Positions 45,392 to 56,200 of a DNA stretch of 64,000 nt are shown here, one piece after another. Within the stretch, counting starts at the first letter, position 1, and each line of letters starts with the position of its first letter. The notes beneath the pieces are model-generated. The model ran no database searches, was not told the DNA's origin, and saw only the letters and a list, made by a program, of their open reading frames with translations. Origin of the DNA: Catalinimonas alkaloidigena (GTDB taxonomy: Bacteria > Bacteroidota > Bacteroidia > Cytophagales > Cyclobacteriaceae). Location of the stretch: NCBI RefSeq assembly GCF_029504655.1, contig NZ_JAQFIL010000001.1, forward strand, positions 1,617,001 through 1,681,000, given 5' to 3'. The position numbers and the translations under genes are program-made.

Positions 45392-45688
45392 GTGCAGTCA
45401 ACTGCAGATCAGTTCAATCAATTAAGCTCCAACGAAAAAAATCAAGCCCCCATTGCTGTGGCTCCTTATAGCCGCCATACTCATGGCAGGTCATTTTCTA
45501 AAACAAGGGTAGTAAATTCAAAGAAATTTAATCTTCACATGGGAGCAAAGCATAGAAATTATTTAGCCTATCCGGTATTGATTGATTACCTGCAAAATAA
45601 AAAGTGTTTAGGTTTAAATCTTACCAAGCCTACTTCGCATATGCCTATGCCAGCTCCAAAAACACGACATTATCATCTTGCGAATTGA
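45392..45688 (+). CDS. Doubtful 98-residue hypothetical protein
   Basis: This frame starts with GTG and has no recognised domain, signal peptide or membrane helix. Codon use is not clearly coding. It is listed at low confidence because it is the only sizeable frame in the gap and reads on through the upstream sequence without a stop for over 20 codons. Confidence 0.2.
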   Translation: MQSTADQFNQLSSNEKNQAPIAVAPYSRHTHGRSFSKTRVVNSKKFNLHMGAKHRNYLAYPVLIDYLQNKKCLGLNLTKPTSHMPMPAPKTRHYHLAN

Positions 45689-45879
45689 AATCTGAAGAAA
45701 TGCTCAACCTTCAGATCTTAATGAAAAAGCGGGTTTCTAGCGCGATTGTATTTAAAATATTATAAACGAAGATGGATTGTTTGCGAATGTGATAAATATT
45801 TAGTAAAATCTATGGATGATTTTTCTTTGATTTCATCTTACCTATTTTTATTTAATCAACATTTTAAACATCACTCGCC

Positions 45880-46335
45880 ATGAATTTTACAGGTTCAAAA
45901 GCAGAGAAGCCACAAGCTAGTGGGATGACCTTCCCATCAGTTGAAAAATTTATGGCTTCTGATGAAGTCACTCTCACTCCGGAACTCACCATTGATGAAG
46001 CGATTAATACTATATTAGAAAATAAACTTACTGGAGCGCCAGTTTTAGATCATAACCGCGCCATTGTGGGTATGCTTACTGAGAAGGATTGTTTAAGGCT
46101 GATTGTGGATGCTGCCTATAATAATCTTCCTCATCATGATAAAACTGTTTCGGACTATATGTCAAAAGTAGTCAAAACTGTAAGTACCGATCATGATATA
46201 CTGGATGTGGCCAATGAGTTTCTGACTACGCACTATCGTAAATTCCCGGTGGTGCATAACGGAAAGCTGGTGGGTCAGGTAAGTAGGAGAGATATATTGA
46301 AAGCCATGCGTGAAACCAAGATCACGACCTGGTAG
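45880..46335 (+). CDS. CBS-domain pair protein
   Basis: The 151-residue protein consists of two CBS domains: LTPELTIDEAINTILENKLTGAPVLDHN with GMLTEKDCLRL, then VSTDHDILDVANEFLTTHYRKFPVVHNGKLVGQVSRRDIL. Such Bateman modules bind adenine nucleotides and regulate partners. No fused effector domain is present, so it probably acts on another protein. It is monocistronic. Confidence 0.92.
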   Translation: MNFTGSKAEKPQASGMTFPSVEKFMASDEVTLTPELTIDEAINTILENKLTGAPVLDHNRAIVGMLTEKDCLRLIVDAAYNNLPHHDKTVSDYMSKVVKTVSTDHDILDVANEFLTTHYRKFPVVHNGKLVGQVSRRDILKAMRETKITTW

Positions 46336-46577
46336 TCACATACTTCCATAACTTTCCGTAAATAACTTTTTTGCTGAGTGCACAACGATTTTTGGCTAAC
46401 TCTTTCGCCGGGAAAATGCCTGCGTAATTCTTTATCTTGAGGTTGTTCGCTGTTTGTTTTCTTAAAAACAGCTATGCTCATGCTATGAGCCAACAAATAA
46501 GGGATTTGTTACGCTATCACTAGCCAAGTCATGTAGAGTTCATACGATTTGTTCGGCTGACTTAAAACAAACAAGTA

Positions 46578-46604
46578 AAGGAGCTTATTGCATCTAAGCT
46601 CCTT
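46578..46604 (-). terminator. Hairpin, possible terminator of the 89-residue gene
   Basis: A ten-base perfect stem (AAGGAGCTTA at 46578-46587, TAAGCTCCTT at 46595-46604) is followed on the minus strand by TTACTTGTTTGTTTT. It is the main structure in the 352-base gap between the CBS and 89-residue genes. Confidence 0.5.
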
Positions 46605-46687
46605 GCCACCAATTTATCATTAGTGTTTTGAGTCAATCCTAATTTTTACCGGCTTGAAAATGATGTGTGTTTGCATCACTCAATTCC

Positions 46688-46957
46688 TTAGCCAATGGCG
46701 TCCTGTTGCTCTACATGCGTGGAATCTACTGTCTGGCTGCTTGTTTCTATGCCATTTTCAGACAGCTTGACTAAATCCAGTTTTATTTCGGATGACTCTC
46801 CTACGCCCCATTCTTCTTCTTTGTCTTTCTTTTTTTTGGGGGTGTACTGTTTGAAATAATCGTATGCTTCCTGTTCAGTATTAAAAAATCGCTCAGAGGA
46901 AGGTTTACGAGTTCCGCTTCTTCTAAAACTCACTTTATATTTTTCTGTGCTTTCCAT
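46688..46957 (-). CDS. Small charged hypothetical protein
   Basis: The 89-residue protein is highly charged. KYKVSFRRSGTRKPSSERFF and TEQEAYDYFKQYTPKKKKDKEEE suggest a short alpha/beta DUF2188-like segment, followed by an acidic, Ser/Thr-rich tail. No export signal is seen. It stands alone and no function is recognised. Confidence 0.55.
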   Translation of the reverse strand: MESTEKYKVSFRRSGTRKPSSERFFNTEQEAYDYFKQYTPKKKKDKEEEWGVGESSEIKLDLVKLSENGIETSSQTVDSTHVEQQDAIG

Positions 46958-47442
46958 AACTTATTGTTATTAGGTTAAAAAAATCATTCGCAGATGTGCT
47001 TCACACCTGCTTTTGTACTTGTTGCTGAAAAGTAGATCTGTGACCATTATCAGCAATAAAAATTGAGCTTTTTCACTCCTATAGCCATAACCTTCTGAAT
47101 TTGGTGATGTTTGGGGAGCTTGTAAGAATTTCAGGAATCCGGCACAGCGAGAGGAGAAAATGGAGGGGCGCTATGGGAATGCTAGTTTCTGCTCCCATAA
47201 TTTAAACGGTAGTCAGGGTGATCTGTATTGGCCGTTTGCAATGCTGAAATGATGTGAAATTAGTACTCATATCATCTTATTGTTTCCGCTTCTTTGATAT
47301 GAAATTGTCGGCCGTATGATTTCTTAAAAGATACCTTCTTATTCTACAGTCGCTCGCATCTCACCGGGATGCGTGGCCGAGTGACAGTTATCTGCAAGGG
47401 CAACCATGTAATTGCCGCTGGCCCGAATCATACCAAAATAAA
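46958..47442. other. 485-bp intergenic region without a recognised gene
   Basis: A leftward reading frame near 47339-47440 yields a protein-like string (MIRASGNYMVALADNCHSAT, then HPGEMRATVE) just before its stop. It has no credible start and overlaps the nrdA terminator. It may be a remnant; nothing else is visible. Confidence 0.3.
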
Positions 47443-47471
47443 AAAGCGCCACCTTCTTGAGGTGACGCTTT
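47443..47471 (-). terminator. Rho-independent terminator of nrdA
   Basis: A 12-base stem with one mismatch (AAAGCGCCACCT at 47443-47454, AGGTGACGCTTT at 47460-47471) is followed on the minus strand by a run of T, 14 bases after the nrdA stop. Confidence 0.85.
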
Positions 47472-47484
47472 GTGATGATTGGTT

Positions 47485-49896
47485 TTAGCTTCCGCAAGCT
47501 TCGCAGTTGTCGGGATCGTCCAGGGAGCACTGCATGTCCGACTGGTTTTGATTTCGCTGCTCGCTGACGGCAGCCATCTGCTGCTGAGTGGCCGTTTGCG
47601 GCTGTCCTAGTGCGGCTTTGTCTACCGTAAACTTGATGGCATCGGTGGCTGCCTTAGTACGCAGATAGTACATGCCGGTCTTAAGTCCTCGCTTCCAGGC
47701 ATGAAAGTGCATGGATGTCAACTTGCCGAAGTTAGGGTCCTGCATATGTACATTGAGGCTCTGGCTCTGGCAAATGTATGCGCCACGGTCAGCGGCCATG
47801 TCAATGATCGTCTTCTGAGATATTTCCCAGGTGGTTTTATACAGATCCTTCAGGTGCTCAGGAATATCATCAATATTCTGTATAGAACCGTTCTCAGAAA
47901 TCAGGCGATTTTTCATGCCTTCGTTCCACAGGTTCAGGTCTACCAGGTCTTTGAGTAGATGCTTGTTTACTACCACAAACTCACCTGACAGCACACGGCG
48001 GGTGTAGATATTAGAAGTATAAGGCTCAAAGCACTCATTATTTCCGAGGATCTGAGAAGTAGAAGCAGTAGGCATAGGCGCCAGCAATAGAGAGTTGCGT
48101 ACACCGTGCTTTTTTACTTTTTGCTTGAGCGCATTCCAGTCCCAACGTCCGCTGTCGGGAGTTACGCCCCACATATCAAACTGGAAGATACCTTTAGATA
48201 CCGGTGACCCTTTAAAGGTCTCATAAGCCCCTTCTTTTTGCGCTATTTCCATAGAAGTCTCCATGGATGCATAGTAAATAGTTTCAAAGATATCTCTGTT
48301 CAATCCTTTTGCTTCTTCTGACTCAAAAGGCATTTTGAGCATGATGAAAGCATCCGCTAATCCCTGTACACCGATACCAATAGGACGGTGACGCATATTA
48401 GAGTTTCGTGCTTCAGGTACCGGATAGTAGTTGACATCAATCACTTTGTTCAGGTTACGGGTCACTACTTTGGTGATCTCGTATAGTTTCTGGTGGTCAA
48501 AGCGTGGAGCGCCTCCTTCGCCATCATCTGTTACAAACTTAGGCAATGAGATAGAAGCCAGATTACATACAGCCACTTCGTCAGGAGACGTATACTCCAT
48601 GATTTCAGTGCAGAGGTTAGAAGAACGGATGGTCCCCAGGTTCTTCTGATTAGACTTGCGGTTGGCATGGTCCTTATACAACATATAAGGGGTACCGGTC
48701 TCTATCTGAGATTCAAGAATTTCAAACCATAAATCCTGTGCTTTTACAGTACGACGGGCCTTGCCTTCACGCTCATACTTTTCGTATAGTTTTTCAAAAT
48801 CATCCCCATAACTATCGTAAAGTCCGGGAGCTTCATTAGGGCAGAAAAGAGACCACTCTTCATTGCTTTCTACTCGCTTCATGAAGAGGTCAGGAATCCA
48901 CATGGCATAGAAAAGGTCGCGGGCACGAAGTTCTTCCTTACCGTGGTTCTTTTTCAGGTCCAGGAAGTCATAAACATCCGCGTGCCAGGGTTCCAGGTAA
49001 ATGGCGAAGCTTCCCTTACGCTTTCCGCCTCCCTGATCCACATAACGAGCGGTCATATCAAAGTTTCTCAACATTGGTACAATACCGTTGGAAACACCAT
49101 TGGTACCCCGTATATACGAACCTGTAGCCCTTACATGGTGGATGCTCAAACCGATACCTCCGGCAGACTGTGAAATTTGTGCACACTGCTTTAGCGTATC
49201 ATAAATGCCATCAATGGAGTCTTCCTTAATCGTTAAAAGGAAGCAAGACGACATTTGTGGCTTAGGCGTACCCGCATTAAAGAGGGTGGGGGTAGCGTGC
49301 GTAAACCACTTTTCTGAAAGCAGATTGTAAGTTTCAATCGCTGCTTCAATATCCTCACCATGAATTCCAACCGCTACTCTCATCAGCATATGCTGAGGAC
49401 GTTCCACCACTCTACCGTCAAGTTTCATCAAATAAGAACGCTCCAGTGTCTTGAAGCCAAAGTAATCATAGTTATAGTCGCGGCTATATATGATAGTAGA
49501 GTCCAACTGAGCCGCATGCTTTTTGATGATGGCATAGGTATCCTTTGAGATCAGCGGCGCATGTTCTCCGGTTTTAGGGTCTTCATATTTATAAAGACGC
49601 TTCATGGTATTGGAGAAAGATTTACTGGTCACCTTATGCAGGTTGGAAATAGCAATTCGTGCAGCCAGGACGGCATAGTCAGGGTGTTTTACCGTGAGGG
49701 TAGCAGCAGTTTCGGCAGCCAGGTTATCCAGCTCTATAGTGGTCACACCATCATAAATACCGGTAATTACCTTTTTGGCTACTTCCACCGGATGAACGTG
49801 ATTTACGTCAAGGCCGTAGCAGAGTTTCTCAATTCTGGCCGTAATCTTATCAAATTTGACCGACTCTCGCCTGCCGTCTCTTTTGATTACTAGCAT
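47485..49896 (-). CDS. nrdA: Ribonucleoside-diphosphate reductase class Ia, alpha subunit
   Basis: The 803-residue protein starts with an ATP-cone ([21 protein letters not shown]), the allosteric activity site. The catalytic barrel has [51 protein letters not shown] and [19 protein letters not shown]. The C-terminal tail, [10 protein letters not shown], holds the mobile redox Cys pair. Several motifs closely resemble eukaryotic RRM1, as is known for Bacteroidota enzymes. It reduces NDPs with NrdB. The gap to nrdB is 150 bases. Confidence 0.97.
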   Translation of the reverse strand: MLVIKRDGRRESVKFDKITARIEKLCYGLDVNHVHPVEVAKKVITGIYDGVTTIELDNLAAETAATLTVKHPDYAVLAARIAISNLHKVTSKSFSNTMKRLYKYEDPKTGEHAPLISKDTYAIIKKHAAQLDSTIIYSRDYNYDYFGFKTLERSYLMKLDGRVVERPQHMLMRVAVGIHGEDIEAAIETYNLLSEKWFTHATPTLFNAGTPKPQMSSCFLLTIKEDSIDGIYDTLKQCAQISQSAGGIGLSIHHVRATGSYIRGTNGVSNGIVPMLRNFDMTARYVDQGGGKRKGSFAIYLEPWHADVYDFLDLKKNHGKEELRARDLFYAMWIPDLFMKRVESNEEWSLFCPNEAPGLYDSYGDDFEKLYEKYEREGKARRTVKAQDLWFEILESQIETGTPYMLYKDHANRKSNQKNLGTIRSSNLCTEIMEYTSPDEVAVCNLASISLPKFVTDDGEGGAPRFDHQKLYEITKVVTRNLNKVIDVNYYPVPEARNSNMRHRPIGIGVQGLADAFIMLKMPFESEEAKGLNRDIFETIYYASMETSMEIAQKEGAYETFKGSPVSKGIFQFDMWGVTPDSGRWDWNALKQKVKKHGVRNSLLLAPMPTASTSQILGNNECFEPYTSNIYTRRVLSGEFVVVNKHLLKDLVDLNLWNEGMKNRLISENGSIQNIDDIPEHLKDLYKTTWEISQKTIIDMAADRGAYICQSQSLNVHMQDPNFGKLTSMHFHAWKRGLKTGMYYLRTKAATDAIKFTVDKAALGQPQTATQQQMAAVSEQRNQNQSDMQCSLDDPDNCEACGS

Positions 49897-50046
49897 AGGG
49901 TTTGGGGATTAATGGTTATAAAATTTTGAATGAACGCTCGTTCTTGTATTACCTTTTGGAGCGCTTTTATGCCACAGCATTATCACTGTCTGGCATGATA
50001 CGCGCTCCCTTAGCTGTAAATGATATTTACGACTACTTATATGTTT

Positions 50047-51054
50047 TTAGAAGTCTTCGTCAAGAGAGAACTTTGGCTTGCCCTGATCTTCTGAGCTATT
50101 TTTAACGCCTGCCTTCTGGTATTCGCCAACACGCTTTTCAAAGAAATTGGTCTTACCCTGAAGAGAGATCATCTCCATAAAATCAAACGGATTACTGGAC
50201 TTGTAGACTTTATCACAGCCCAACTCAAGTAGTAAACGGTCAGCGACAAATTCAATGTACTGGCACATCAGGTCTGCGTTCATGCCAATAAGACTTACAG
50301 GTAAGGCATCACTTACAAATTCCTTTTCAATAGCTACAGCATCAGTGATGATCTTAGTCACTGTTTCTTTGGGCAGTTTATTGATCAGGTGATTCATGTA
50401 GAGGTGGCAGGCAAAATCGCAATGCAACCCTTCGTCACGTGAGATGAGTTCATTGGAAAAAGTCAAGCCAGGCATCAGGCCACGCTTCTTGAGCCAGAAG
50501 ATAGAGCAGAAGCTGCCTGAGAAGAAGATTCCTTCTACGGCAGCGAAAGCGACCAGTCTTTCAGCAAAATTACCTTCATCAATCCAGCGAAGTGCCCAGT
50601 CAGCTTTCTTCTTCACGCAGTCCATAGTTTCAACGGCGCGAAACAGCTTATTTTTTGTTTTAGCGTCTTTAATATAGGTATCTATAAGTAGAGAGTAAGT
50701 TTCAGAATGCACGTTTTCCATTGCAATCTGAAAGCCGTAGAAAAACTTAGCCTCAGTATATTGTACTTCGTTTACGAAATTCTCTGCCAGGTTTTCATTT
50801 ACAATACCATCACTGGCAGCAAAGAATGCCAAAACATGAGAGATAAAATGACGCTCATCGTCAGTCATATTGTTCCAGTCTTTCAGATCCTGGCTTAAGT
50901 CTATCTCCTCAGCGGTCCAGAAGCTTGCTTCTTCCTTTTTGTACCATTGCCATATATCGGGGTGCTCAATAGGGAATAATACAAAACGGTTTGGGTTCTC
51001 CTGCAAAATCGGTTCTTGCGCTTCTAGTGTTTTCTGATCCATATCTATCTGCAT
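50047..51054 (-). CDS. nrdB: Ribonucleoside-diphosphate reductase class Ia, beta subunit
   Basis: The 335-residue protein carries the diiron/tyrosyl radical centre. Asp82, Glu113 and His116 are ligands and Tyr120 is the radical residue in [13 protein letters not shown]. Other ligands lie in [13 protein letters not shown] and [13 protein letters not shown]. Their spacing matches human RRM2 (D138, E169, H172, Y176). [20 protein letters not shown] and [12 protein letters not shown] are nearly eukaryotic. The C-terminal SLDEDF tail binds NrdA. It is the first gene of the nrdB-nrdA unit. Confidence 0.97.
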   Translation of the reverse strand: MQIDMDQKTLEAQEPILQENPNRFVLFPIEHPDIWQWYKKEEASFWTAEEIDLSQDLKDWNNMTDDERHFISHVLAFFAASDGIVNENLAENFVNEVQYTEAKFFYGFQIAMENVHSETYSLLIDTYIKDAKTKNKLFRAVETMDCVKKKADWALRWIDEGNFAERLVAFAAVEGIFFSGSFCSIFWLKKRGLMPGLTFSNELISRDEGLHCDFACHLYMNHLINKLPKETVTKIITDAVAIEKEFVSDALPVSLIGMNADLMCQYIEFVADRLLLELGCDKVYKSSNPFDFMEMISLQGKTNFFEKRVGEYQKAGVKNSSEDQGKPKFSLDEDF

Positions 51055-51509
51055 TTTATGATTAAAGACTTATTGTATTTCTATACTTAAATGAAAGCAC
51101 ATTTTTAATTTCTTCCGAAAAAGAAGCATTTTAGAAAAATTGCCTTCGCACTAAGACAAATATGTTTATTTCGCTTCGAAAGAAAAAGTCAATTTTATGT
51201 TTTCAGGTCATCCGAATGTTCGTATGTTTAAATTTTATATTTAAAAAAAGTAATGTAAATGCCTGAAAATCAATTAACTATTTAAATTTGTATGTGATTA
51301 AGAATTTTTCCAAAAAAATGCCTTCTTAAAATTTTGAAAAGCTAATTGCTTTGTTATGTAAATAAATACTGCGATCAATTGTTATGAGAAGTCAAATTAT
51401 TTTGATAAAACACAGAATAATTCCGCTTTTATTAATTACATCATTTGCTTTTAATTATGAAAGCAAATACTTTAGTATCAGTTAGCGGTAAATTCCCAAG
51501 TCTAATAGT
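51055..51509. other. 455-bp AT-rich divergent intergenic region (nrdB / RepL-like)
   Basis: The region separates nrdB and the RepL-like gene and should hold both promoters. An AT-rich inverted repeat (TTTAAATTT-t-ATATTTAAA, 51227-51245, one mismatch) is visible. I see no NrdR-box pair and no exact TAnnTTTG promoter. Confidence 0.4.
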
Positions 51510-52007
51510 ATGGAAGATAAAACGAGAAAGGCAGCGAAAATACAGAAAGAGAAAGACGTAGTGCGTTACGAACGCTGGATCAATGCAGAAACAGGTGAGG
51601 AGAGAGAGTTTGCAGTGGTGGAAAAACCAGTGTACAAAGATACTCACTTTTATCTGACTTTTTTGCCCGACCTCCTGCAGGCTTCTCGGGAATTCGGAAA
51701 AGGTAAAAAAAAGGTGCTCTTATACATCATAAATAGTATTGATCAGCAAACTCACTTATTTATTGGTAAGTATCGCGACATTGCGGATTTTACAAAGACA
51801 AGTCAGCGAACCATTTCAGAAACCATAGCCTACCTACTGGAAATTGATTTTCTCCGTAAAAAAGCACAATCGGTATATGTAGTCTCTCCTCGCTATATCG
51901 CAAGGGGAGAAGCTGTCAAAAAAAGAGATTTGATGGTGAAATACCAGCAACTGGCGTATACCAAACAGGAAGCTGAAGCTATGGCCAGACAGTTATCCCT
52001 GATATAA
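51510..52007 (+). CDS. RepL-like winged-helix protein
   Basis: The 165-residue protein resembles the RepL replication/maintenance family: DTHFYLTFLPDLLQASREFGKG, VLLYIINSIDQQTHLFIGKYRDIADFTKTS, then a winged helix QRTISETIAYLLEIDFLRKKA and VYVVSPRYIARGEA. RepL proteins initiate rolling-circle plasmid replication in Firmicutes. Chromosomal homologues in Bacteroidota have no known role and may be transcription regulators. No plasmid or phage genes surround it. It is divergent from nrdB. Confidence 0.75.
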   Translation: MEDKTRKAAKIQKEKDVVRYERWINAETGEEREFAVVEKPVYKDTHFYLTFLPDLLQASREFGKGKKKVLLYIINSIDQQTHLFIGKYRDIADFTKTSQRTISETIAYLLEIDFLRKKAQSVYVVSPRYIARGEAVKKRDLMVKYQQLAYTKQEAEAMARQLSLI

Positions 52008-52127
52008 TAAAGCAGGATATTTAGGTGAAATTATACGCTTTTGTGAAGTATATAAGTATCTCTAAATACAATCGCTGAAATGCTGCGCAAATTTTTTTAA
52101 AAAGACTAAACGAAAGCCAGCTTTGAT

Positions 52128-52158
52128 TTGTATTAACGGAGTCTAACTTCTATATTTG
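52128..52158 (+). promoter_or_regulatory. Promoter of the rplU-rpmA operon
   Basis: TTG (52128-52130) is followed after exactly 20 bases by TATATTTG (52151-52158), which matches the Bacteroidota -33/-7 consensus (TTG, about 20 nt, TAnnTTTG). It lies 28 bases before the rplU ATG. Confidence 0.8.
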
Positions 52159-52185
52159 CGCCTCAATTGAAAAAAGTAAATTATA

Positions 52186-52791
52186 ATGTACGCAATCGTT
52201 GATATAGCCGGAAAGCAATTTAAAGTAGCTAAAGATCAGTTTGTTTATGCTCCTTCTGTAGCAGGAGAGACTGGCGCTTCCGTCGAGTTTGATCGTGTCC
52301 TCCTTTTAGGAGATGATAATGGCATTGAAGTGGGTACGCCCGTAGTAAATGGTGCCAAAGTAACAGGAACTATCCTGGATCACGGTCGCGGTGACAAAGT
52401 TATTGTATTCAAAAAGAAAAGAAGAAAGGGATACAAGAAAACGCAGGGTCACCGCCAGGGGTATTCAAAAATCCTGATTGAGGATATCCTTGCCAAAGGG
52501 CAGAAAGCTTCAGCCAAGAAAGCTGAGTCTAAACCTGCTCCTGCCAAAGAAGAAGCTCCTAAAAAGGAGACAAAAGCCAAAGACAGTGGCAAAGATGACC
52601 TGAAAAAAATCAGCGGCATCGGTCCTGTGTTTGAAAAAGAGCTGAATGCCAAAGGTTACACAACTTTTGAGCAGATTAGCAAGCTGAGTGAGGAAGATAT
52701 GGAGAAAATAGCTGATATTGATGGCTTGACTGCAGATCTTATCAAAAGTGAAGACTGGGTAGGGCAGGCTAAAGAATTGATGAAAAAATAA
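52186..52791 (+). CDS. rplU: Ribosomal protein bL21 with C-terminal helix-hairpin-helix extension
   Basis: The first about 105 residues are a normal bL21 (MYAIVDIAGKQFKVAKDQFVYA at the start, KVIVFKKKRRKGYKKTQGHRQ near the end of the domain). A Lys/Ala/Glu-rich linker (about 106-135) leads to a helix-hairpin-helix domain (DLKKISGIGPVFEKELNAKG, then YTTFEQISKLSEEDMEKIA). bL21 is usually about 103 residues, so nearly half the protein is extra. The HhH may touch rRNA or tRNA on the ribosome surface. It is the first gene of a two-gene operon. Confidence 0.96.
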   Translation: MYAIVDIAGKQFKVAKDQFVYAPSVAGETGASVEFDRVLLLGDDNGIEVGTPVVNGAKVTGTILDHGRGDKVIVFKKKRRKGYKKTQGHRQGYSKILIEDILAKGQKASAKKAESKPAPAKEEAPKKETKAKDSGKDDLKKISGIGPVFEKELNAKGYTTFEQISKLSEEDMEKIADIDGLTADLIKSEDWVGQAKELMKK

Positions 52792-52819
52792 AAAAGTATA
52801 ATCATAAAATTACGATACC

Positions 52820-53083
52820 ATGGCACATAAAAAAGGAGCCGGTAGCTCGAAAAACGGTAGAGATTCAGAAAGTAAACGCCTAGGCGTAAAAATATTTGGC
52901 GGTCAGGAAGTGGTCGCTGGAAATATCATTGTAAGGCAGCGTGGTACCAAGCATCATCCTGGTAAAAACGTAGGAATCGGTAAAGACCATACGCTTTTTG
53001 CACTTACTAATGGTACTGTAGTATTTAAAAGAGGATCACAGAGTCGTTCGTACGTACACGTAGATCCGGTAGCTGAAGCATAA
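52820..53083 (+). CDS. rpmA: Ribosomal protein bL27
   Basis: The 87-residue protein has the canonical [21 protein letters not shown]-terminus, which reaches the peptidyl transferase centre, and [20 protein letters not shown]. No N-terminal extension requiring cleavage is seen. It is 28 bases downstream of rplU and shares its promoter. Confidence 0.98.
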   Translation: MAHKKGAGSSKNGRDSESKRLGVKIFGGQEVVAGNIIVRQRGTKHHPGKNVGIGKDHTLFALTNGTVVFKRGSQSRSYVHVDPVAEA

Positions 53084-53109
53084 ACAAGCAAGCTATTTTT
53101 ATAAGCTAA

Positions 53110-53148
53110 AAAGCTCTGGCCAATAAATGGTCAGAGCTTTTCTTTTTT
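53110..53148 (+). terminator. Rho-independent terminator of rplU-rpmA
   Basis: AAAGCTCTGGCCA (53110-53122) pairs with TGGTCAGAGCTTT (53128-53140, one G-T pair) and is followed by TCTTTTTT. Confidence 0.85.
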
Positions 53149-53273
53149 AAACCCTTAATCCACGTATTAATCTTACGATAAACAGAAAAACGCTTTTTTC
53201 AACGGAGGAACGGTATTTGAAAAATTAAATTTGACCTTAATCGTTCATAAGGGACAATGGATATATTTTAGGT

Positions 53274-56200
53274 ATGATCAAGCGTTTTCTTTTTTCAATA
53301 ATATTTGCCACAGCTCTACAGTGTGTATTTACTCCTTTGCAAGCCTATCATTACTTGCAGGATTCTGTAGACTATTTGGCTGAAGGCAATGCACTGCTTA
53401 AGTCTAATCAGTTTGTAGAAGCCAAGACTGCTTTTACCCGCCATATCATTGCCCGCTCCGAAAGTCCGGAAGCCTATCAGGGAAGGGGAGTCGCCAATTA
53501 TAAGTTGCTGAAGCTTGATGCTGCTTTAGAAGACCTGAACAAAGCAGTTACACTCAGAGCCTATAACGCAGAGGTATTTCTTTATCGGGCATTGTGCTTG
53601 TATGAAAAGCAAGAATATAAAGAGGCTGTCAGTGACCTGAATAAAGCTATTAAAGAAGGAGTTAGTGATCCCAGCGCTTATGTACACAGAGCCAATATTT
53701 ATTTTATGTATGACAAATACAATGAGGCTATAGGGGATTACGATCAGGCAATAGCGATGGGACAGCGGGATGAAATCGTATATAACAATCGGGGAAAGGC
53801 AAAACTGCTGGCTGGCGATGCAAAGGCTTCACTTGCAGATTTTGGCGAGGCTGTAAAGCTTAAAGAAAGTTATCAAAAAGCCTGGCTCAACCGGGCAACG
53901 GCCTATTTTCAGCTTCAACAATGGGAAAGCGTAGTAGCTGACCTAAATAAAGCTGCAGCACTTGGAAGTCTGGATGCAGAATATGAAATGTACCGTGGCA
54001 TAGCACTATATGAAAAAAAGAGTTATGCTGAGGCCATAAAAGCCCTAGATCAGGCCCAGCAGGGAGGGGGCAAAGAACCGGTCTTATTTCAAAAAAGAGC
54101 ATATGCCAGATTTGAACTTCAACAGTATGATCTGGCAATTAGAGATTTAAAAGAAATTGAATCTTCCGAAAGCCAAGCATTGCTTGATGGGTATTATTAT
54201 CAGATCTTAGGTTGCTCTTATGCTGCCAGAGCACAGCATCAGAGCACTATTGTAGCACTGGAGAAAGCGATAGAACTGGGAACTACTGATGAACAGGTAT
54301 TTCTGGCTTTGGGAGCCTCCTATTTTGCTGAAAATCAGTATGATCAGGCCATCAATACTTTGACAAAAGCAAGCAGTTCTCCGCAGGTGGAAGGCATGCT
54401 GGGACGTGCATATTTCCAGAATGAAGATCGTGAAAACGCGCTGGTACATCTCAACAAGGCCATTAGTGGAGGCATCAACGAAGCCCACTTGTTCTCTGCC
54501 CGGGCAGATATTTATTACACACAGAAAAAATATCAGCAGGCACTTCTGGATTATGAGAAAGGACTATCTCTTGGAGATAACAGTGGCAAAACCTATACAG
54601 GTATAGGGAAAAGCAAATACCATTTGCGAAAGTATAGGGAGGCTATTGCTGAACTTTCCACCGCAATAGAAAAAGGTGAAAAGGAAGCTGACTTATATTA
54701 TTGCAGAGGAAATGCAAAGGTGTACCTGGAAGAATACAGTTCAGCGCTTCCAGACTTAAAAAAGGCCATTGAACAGGGGGCAGGTGATGGGCTGAGCTAT
54801 TACCATCTGGGCAAAGTAGAATATGTCCTTAAAAATTATCAGGCAGCAGTCAATGCTCTGGGTGAAGCACTTAAGCATGGCGAAACGAATGTGGACGTCT
54901 ACCTGATGCGTGGTAACGCAAAATTTGCTAATGAAGATGTTTCAGCAATTGATGATCTTAATCAGGCGATCAGTTTAGGAACGCAGGATACATTAGCGTA
55001 TGTCAACAGAGCTGCATTAAGACTGAGACAGAAAGAAACCCCGGAGGCTTTACAGGATCTTGAAAAAGCGATTGGTTTGGGAGCTTCCAGCGCGGATTTG
55101 TACCTTAAACGTGGAAAAGCATATCTCAGTACACAGCAAACCGAGGAAGCGCTAGCTGATTTTGAGAAGGCTATCCAGCGGAAAGCTCGTTACGCTCAGG
55201 CCCACTTAGAAAAAGGGGTGGCCTTTTATATGCTAAAAGAACAAAATAAGGCGGTAGAAAGCCTACAAAAAGCCAGTGAGCTGGGGGTAAGTGATTTAAG
55301 ACTGTATCAATATCTAGGGTATGCAAACTTCGAGATCGCTGATTATGAGCAAGCAGAAAAAGATCTTTCAGAAGCCATTACGATGGGACTGAATGAAATT
55401 CAGGCTTACCTTTATCGGGGAGAGATTTATTACTACCGCAGTGAATTTAAGGAGGCTTTAGCAGACCTGAGCAAAGCATTCAGCCTCGGTGCTGATACCA
55501 AAAAGGCATTTGAGTTTAGCGGATATGTGAATGAAGCATTGGGCAATCATGACAAAGCAATTGCGGATTTGACACGGGCAATTGAAAAGGGAGCGGATGC
55601 ACCAAAAGTATACAGTGACCGGGGGAATGCGTACTATGCCACTGGAAACAATACAGACGCCGTTAAAGACTTGGATTTTGCTGTTTCTAAGGGAGTAAAA
55701 GATTTAATGAGCCTTTATAATCTAGGCAATGCTAAATTCCTTATTGACGATTACCCGGGAGCGATAAGTGCTTATAATTTGGCTTTGTCAAACGGGGGAA
55801 AAGAAGATCAGGAAAAAGCGCCCATTATTTATAACAATAGGGGAAAAGCCAAGGCTATGCAGCAAAATTATAATGCAGCCCTGCTGGACTACGATCAGGC
55901 TATCAATCAGAAGCCAGACTATGTAAAAGCATTGTTAAACAGGGGAAATACACGCTTCGCCACCCAAGATTATGCTGGTACTATCAGTGATTTGCAAGAG
56001 GCACGTGAGCTGGACAGTCAGGATCAGGATATTGCCCGATTGATGGGAATTTCATTGTACGAAACAGAAGCCTATACAGAAGCACTGAAAGAACTGAACC
56101 ACGCCGTTGAGAATAATGTAGCTGATGCCAGAACTTTTTTTAGTCGGGGTGTGAGTCAATATCAGCTGGTAGAAACGCTTGCTGAAGAAGAAAAAGCGAA

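Larger units (their letters stand above)
44937..45879. other. 940-bp intergenic region with paired palindromes and a doubtful ORF
   Basis: It holds two adjacent palindromes (45201-45258, listed separately) and a 98-codon GTG-initiated frame at 45392-45688. That frame has no recognisable domain (it is rich in His, Pro and Lys, with MPMPAPKTRHYHLAN at its end). The frame stays open upstream of the GTG, so it may be the remnant of a larger gene. Confidence 0.4.

Noticed and set aside
45392..45688. Confident new gene in the gap upstream of the CBS gene
   Set aside because: The start is GTG, there is no domain, and the frame is open upstream without a start. It is kept only as a low-confidence feature.
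47339..47530. Leftward 63-codon frame overlapping the nrdA 3' end
   Set aside because: It overlaps the nrdA coding end and its terminator and has no credible start, although part of its sequence looks protein-like.
51227..51245. NrdR box upstream of nrdB
   Set aside because: The repeat is pure A/T and does not match the NrdR consensus (ACACWATATATWGTGT) or occur as a helically phased pair.
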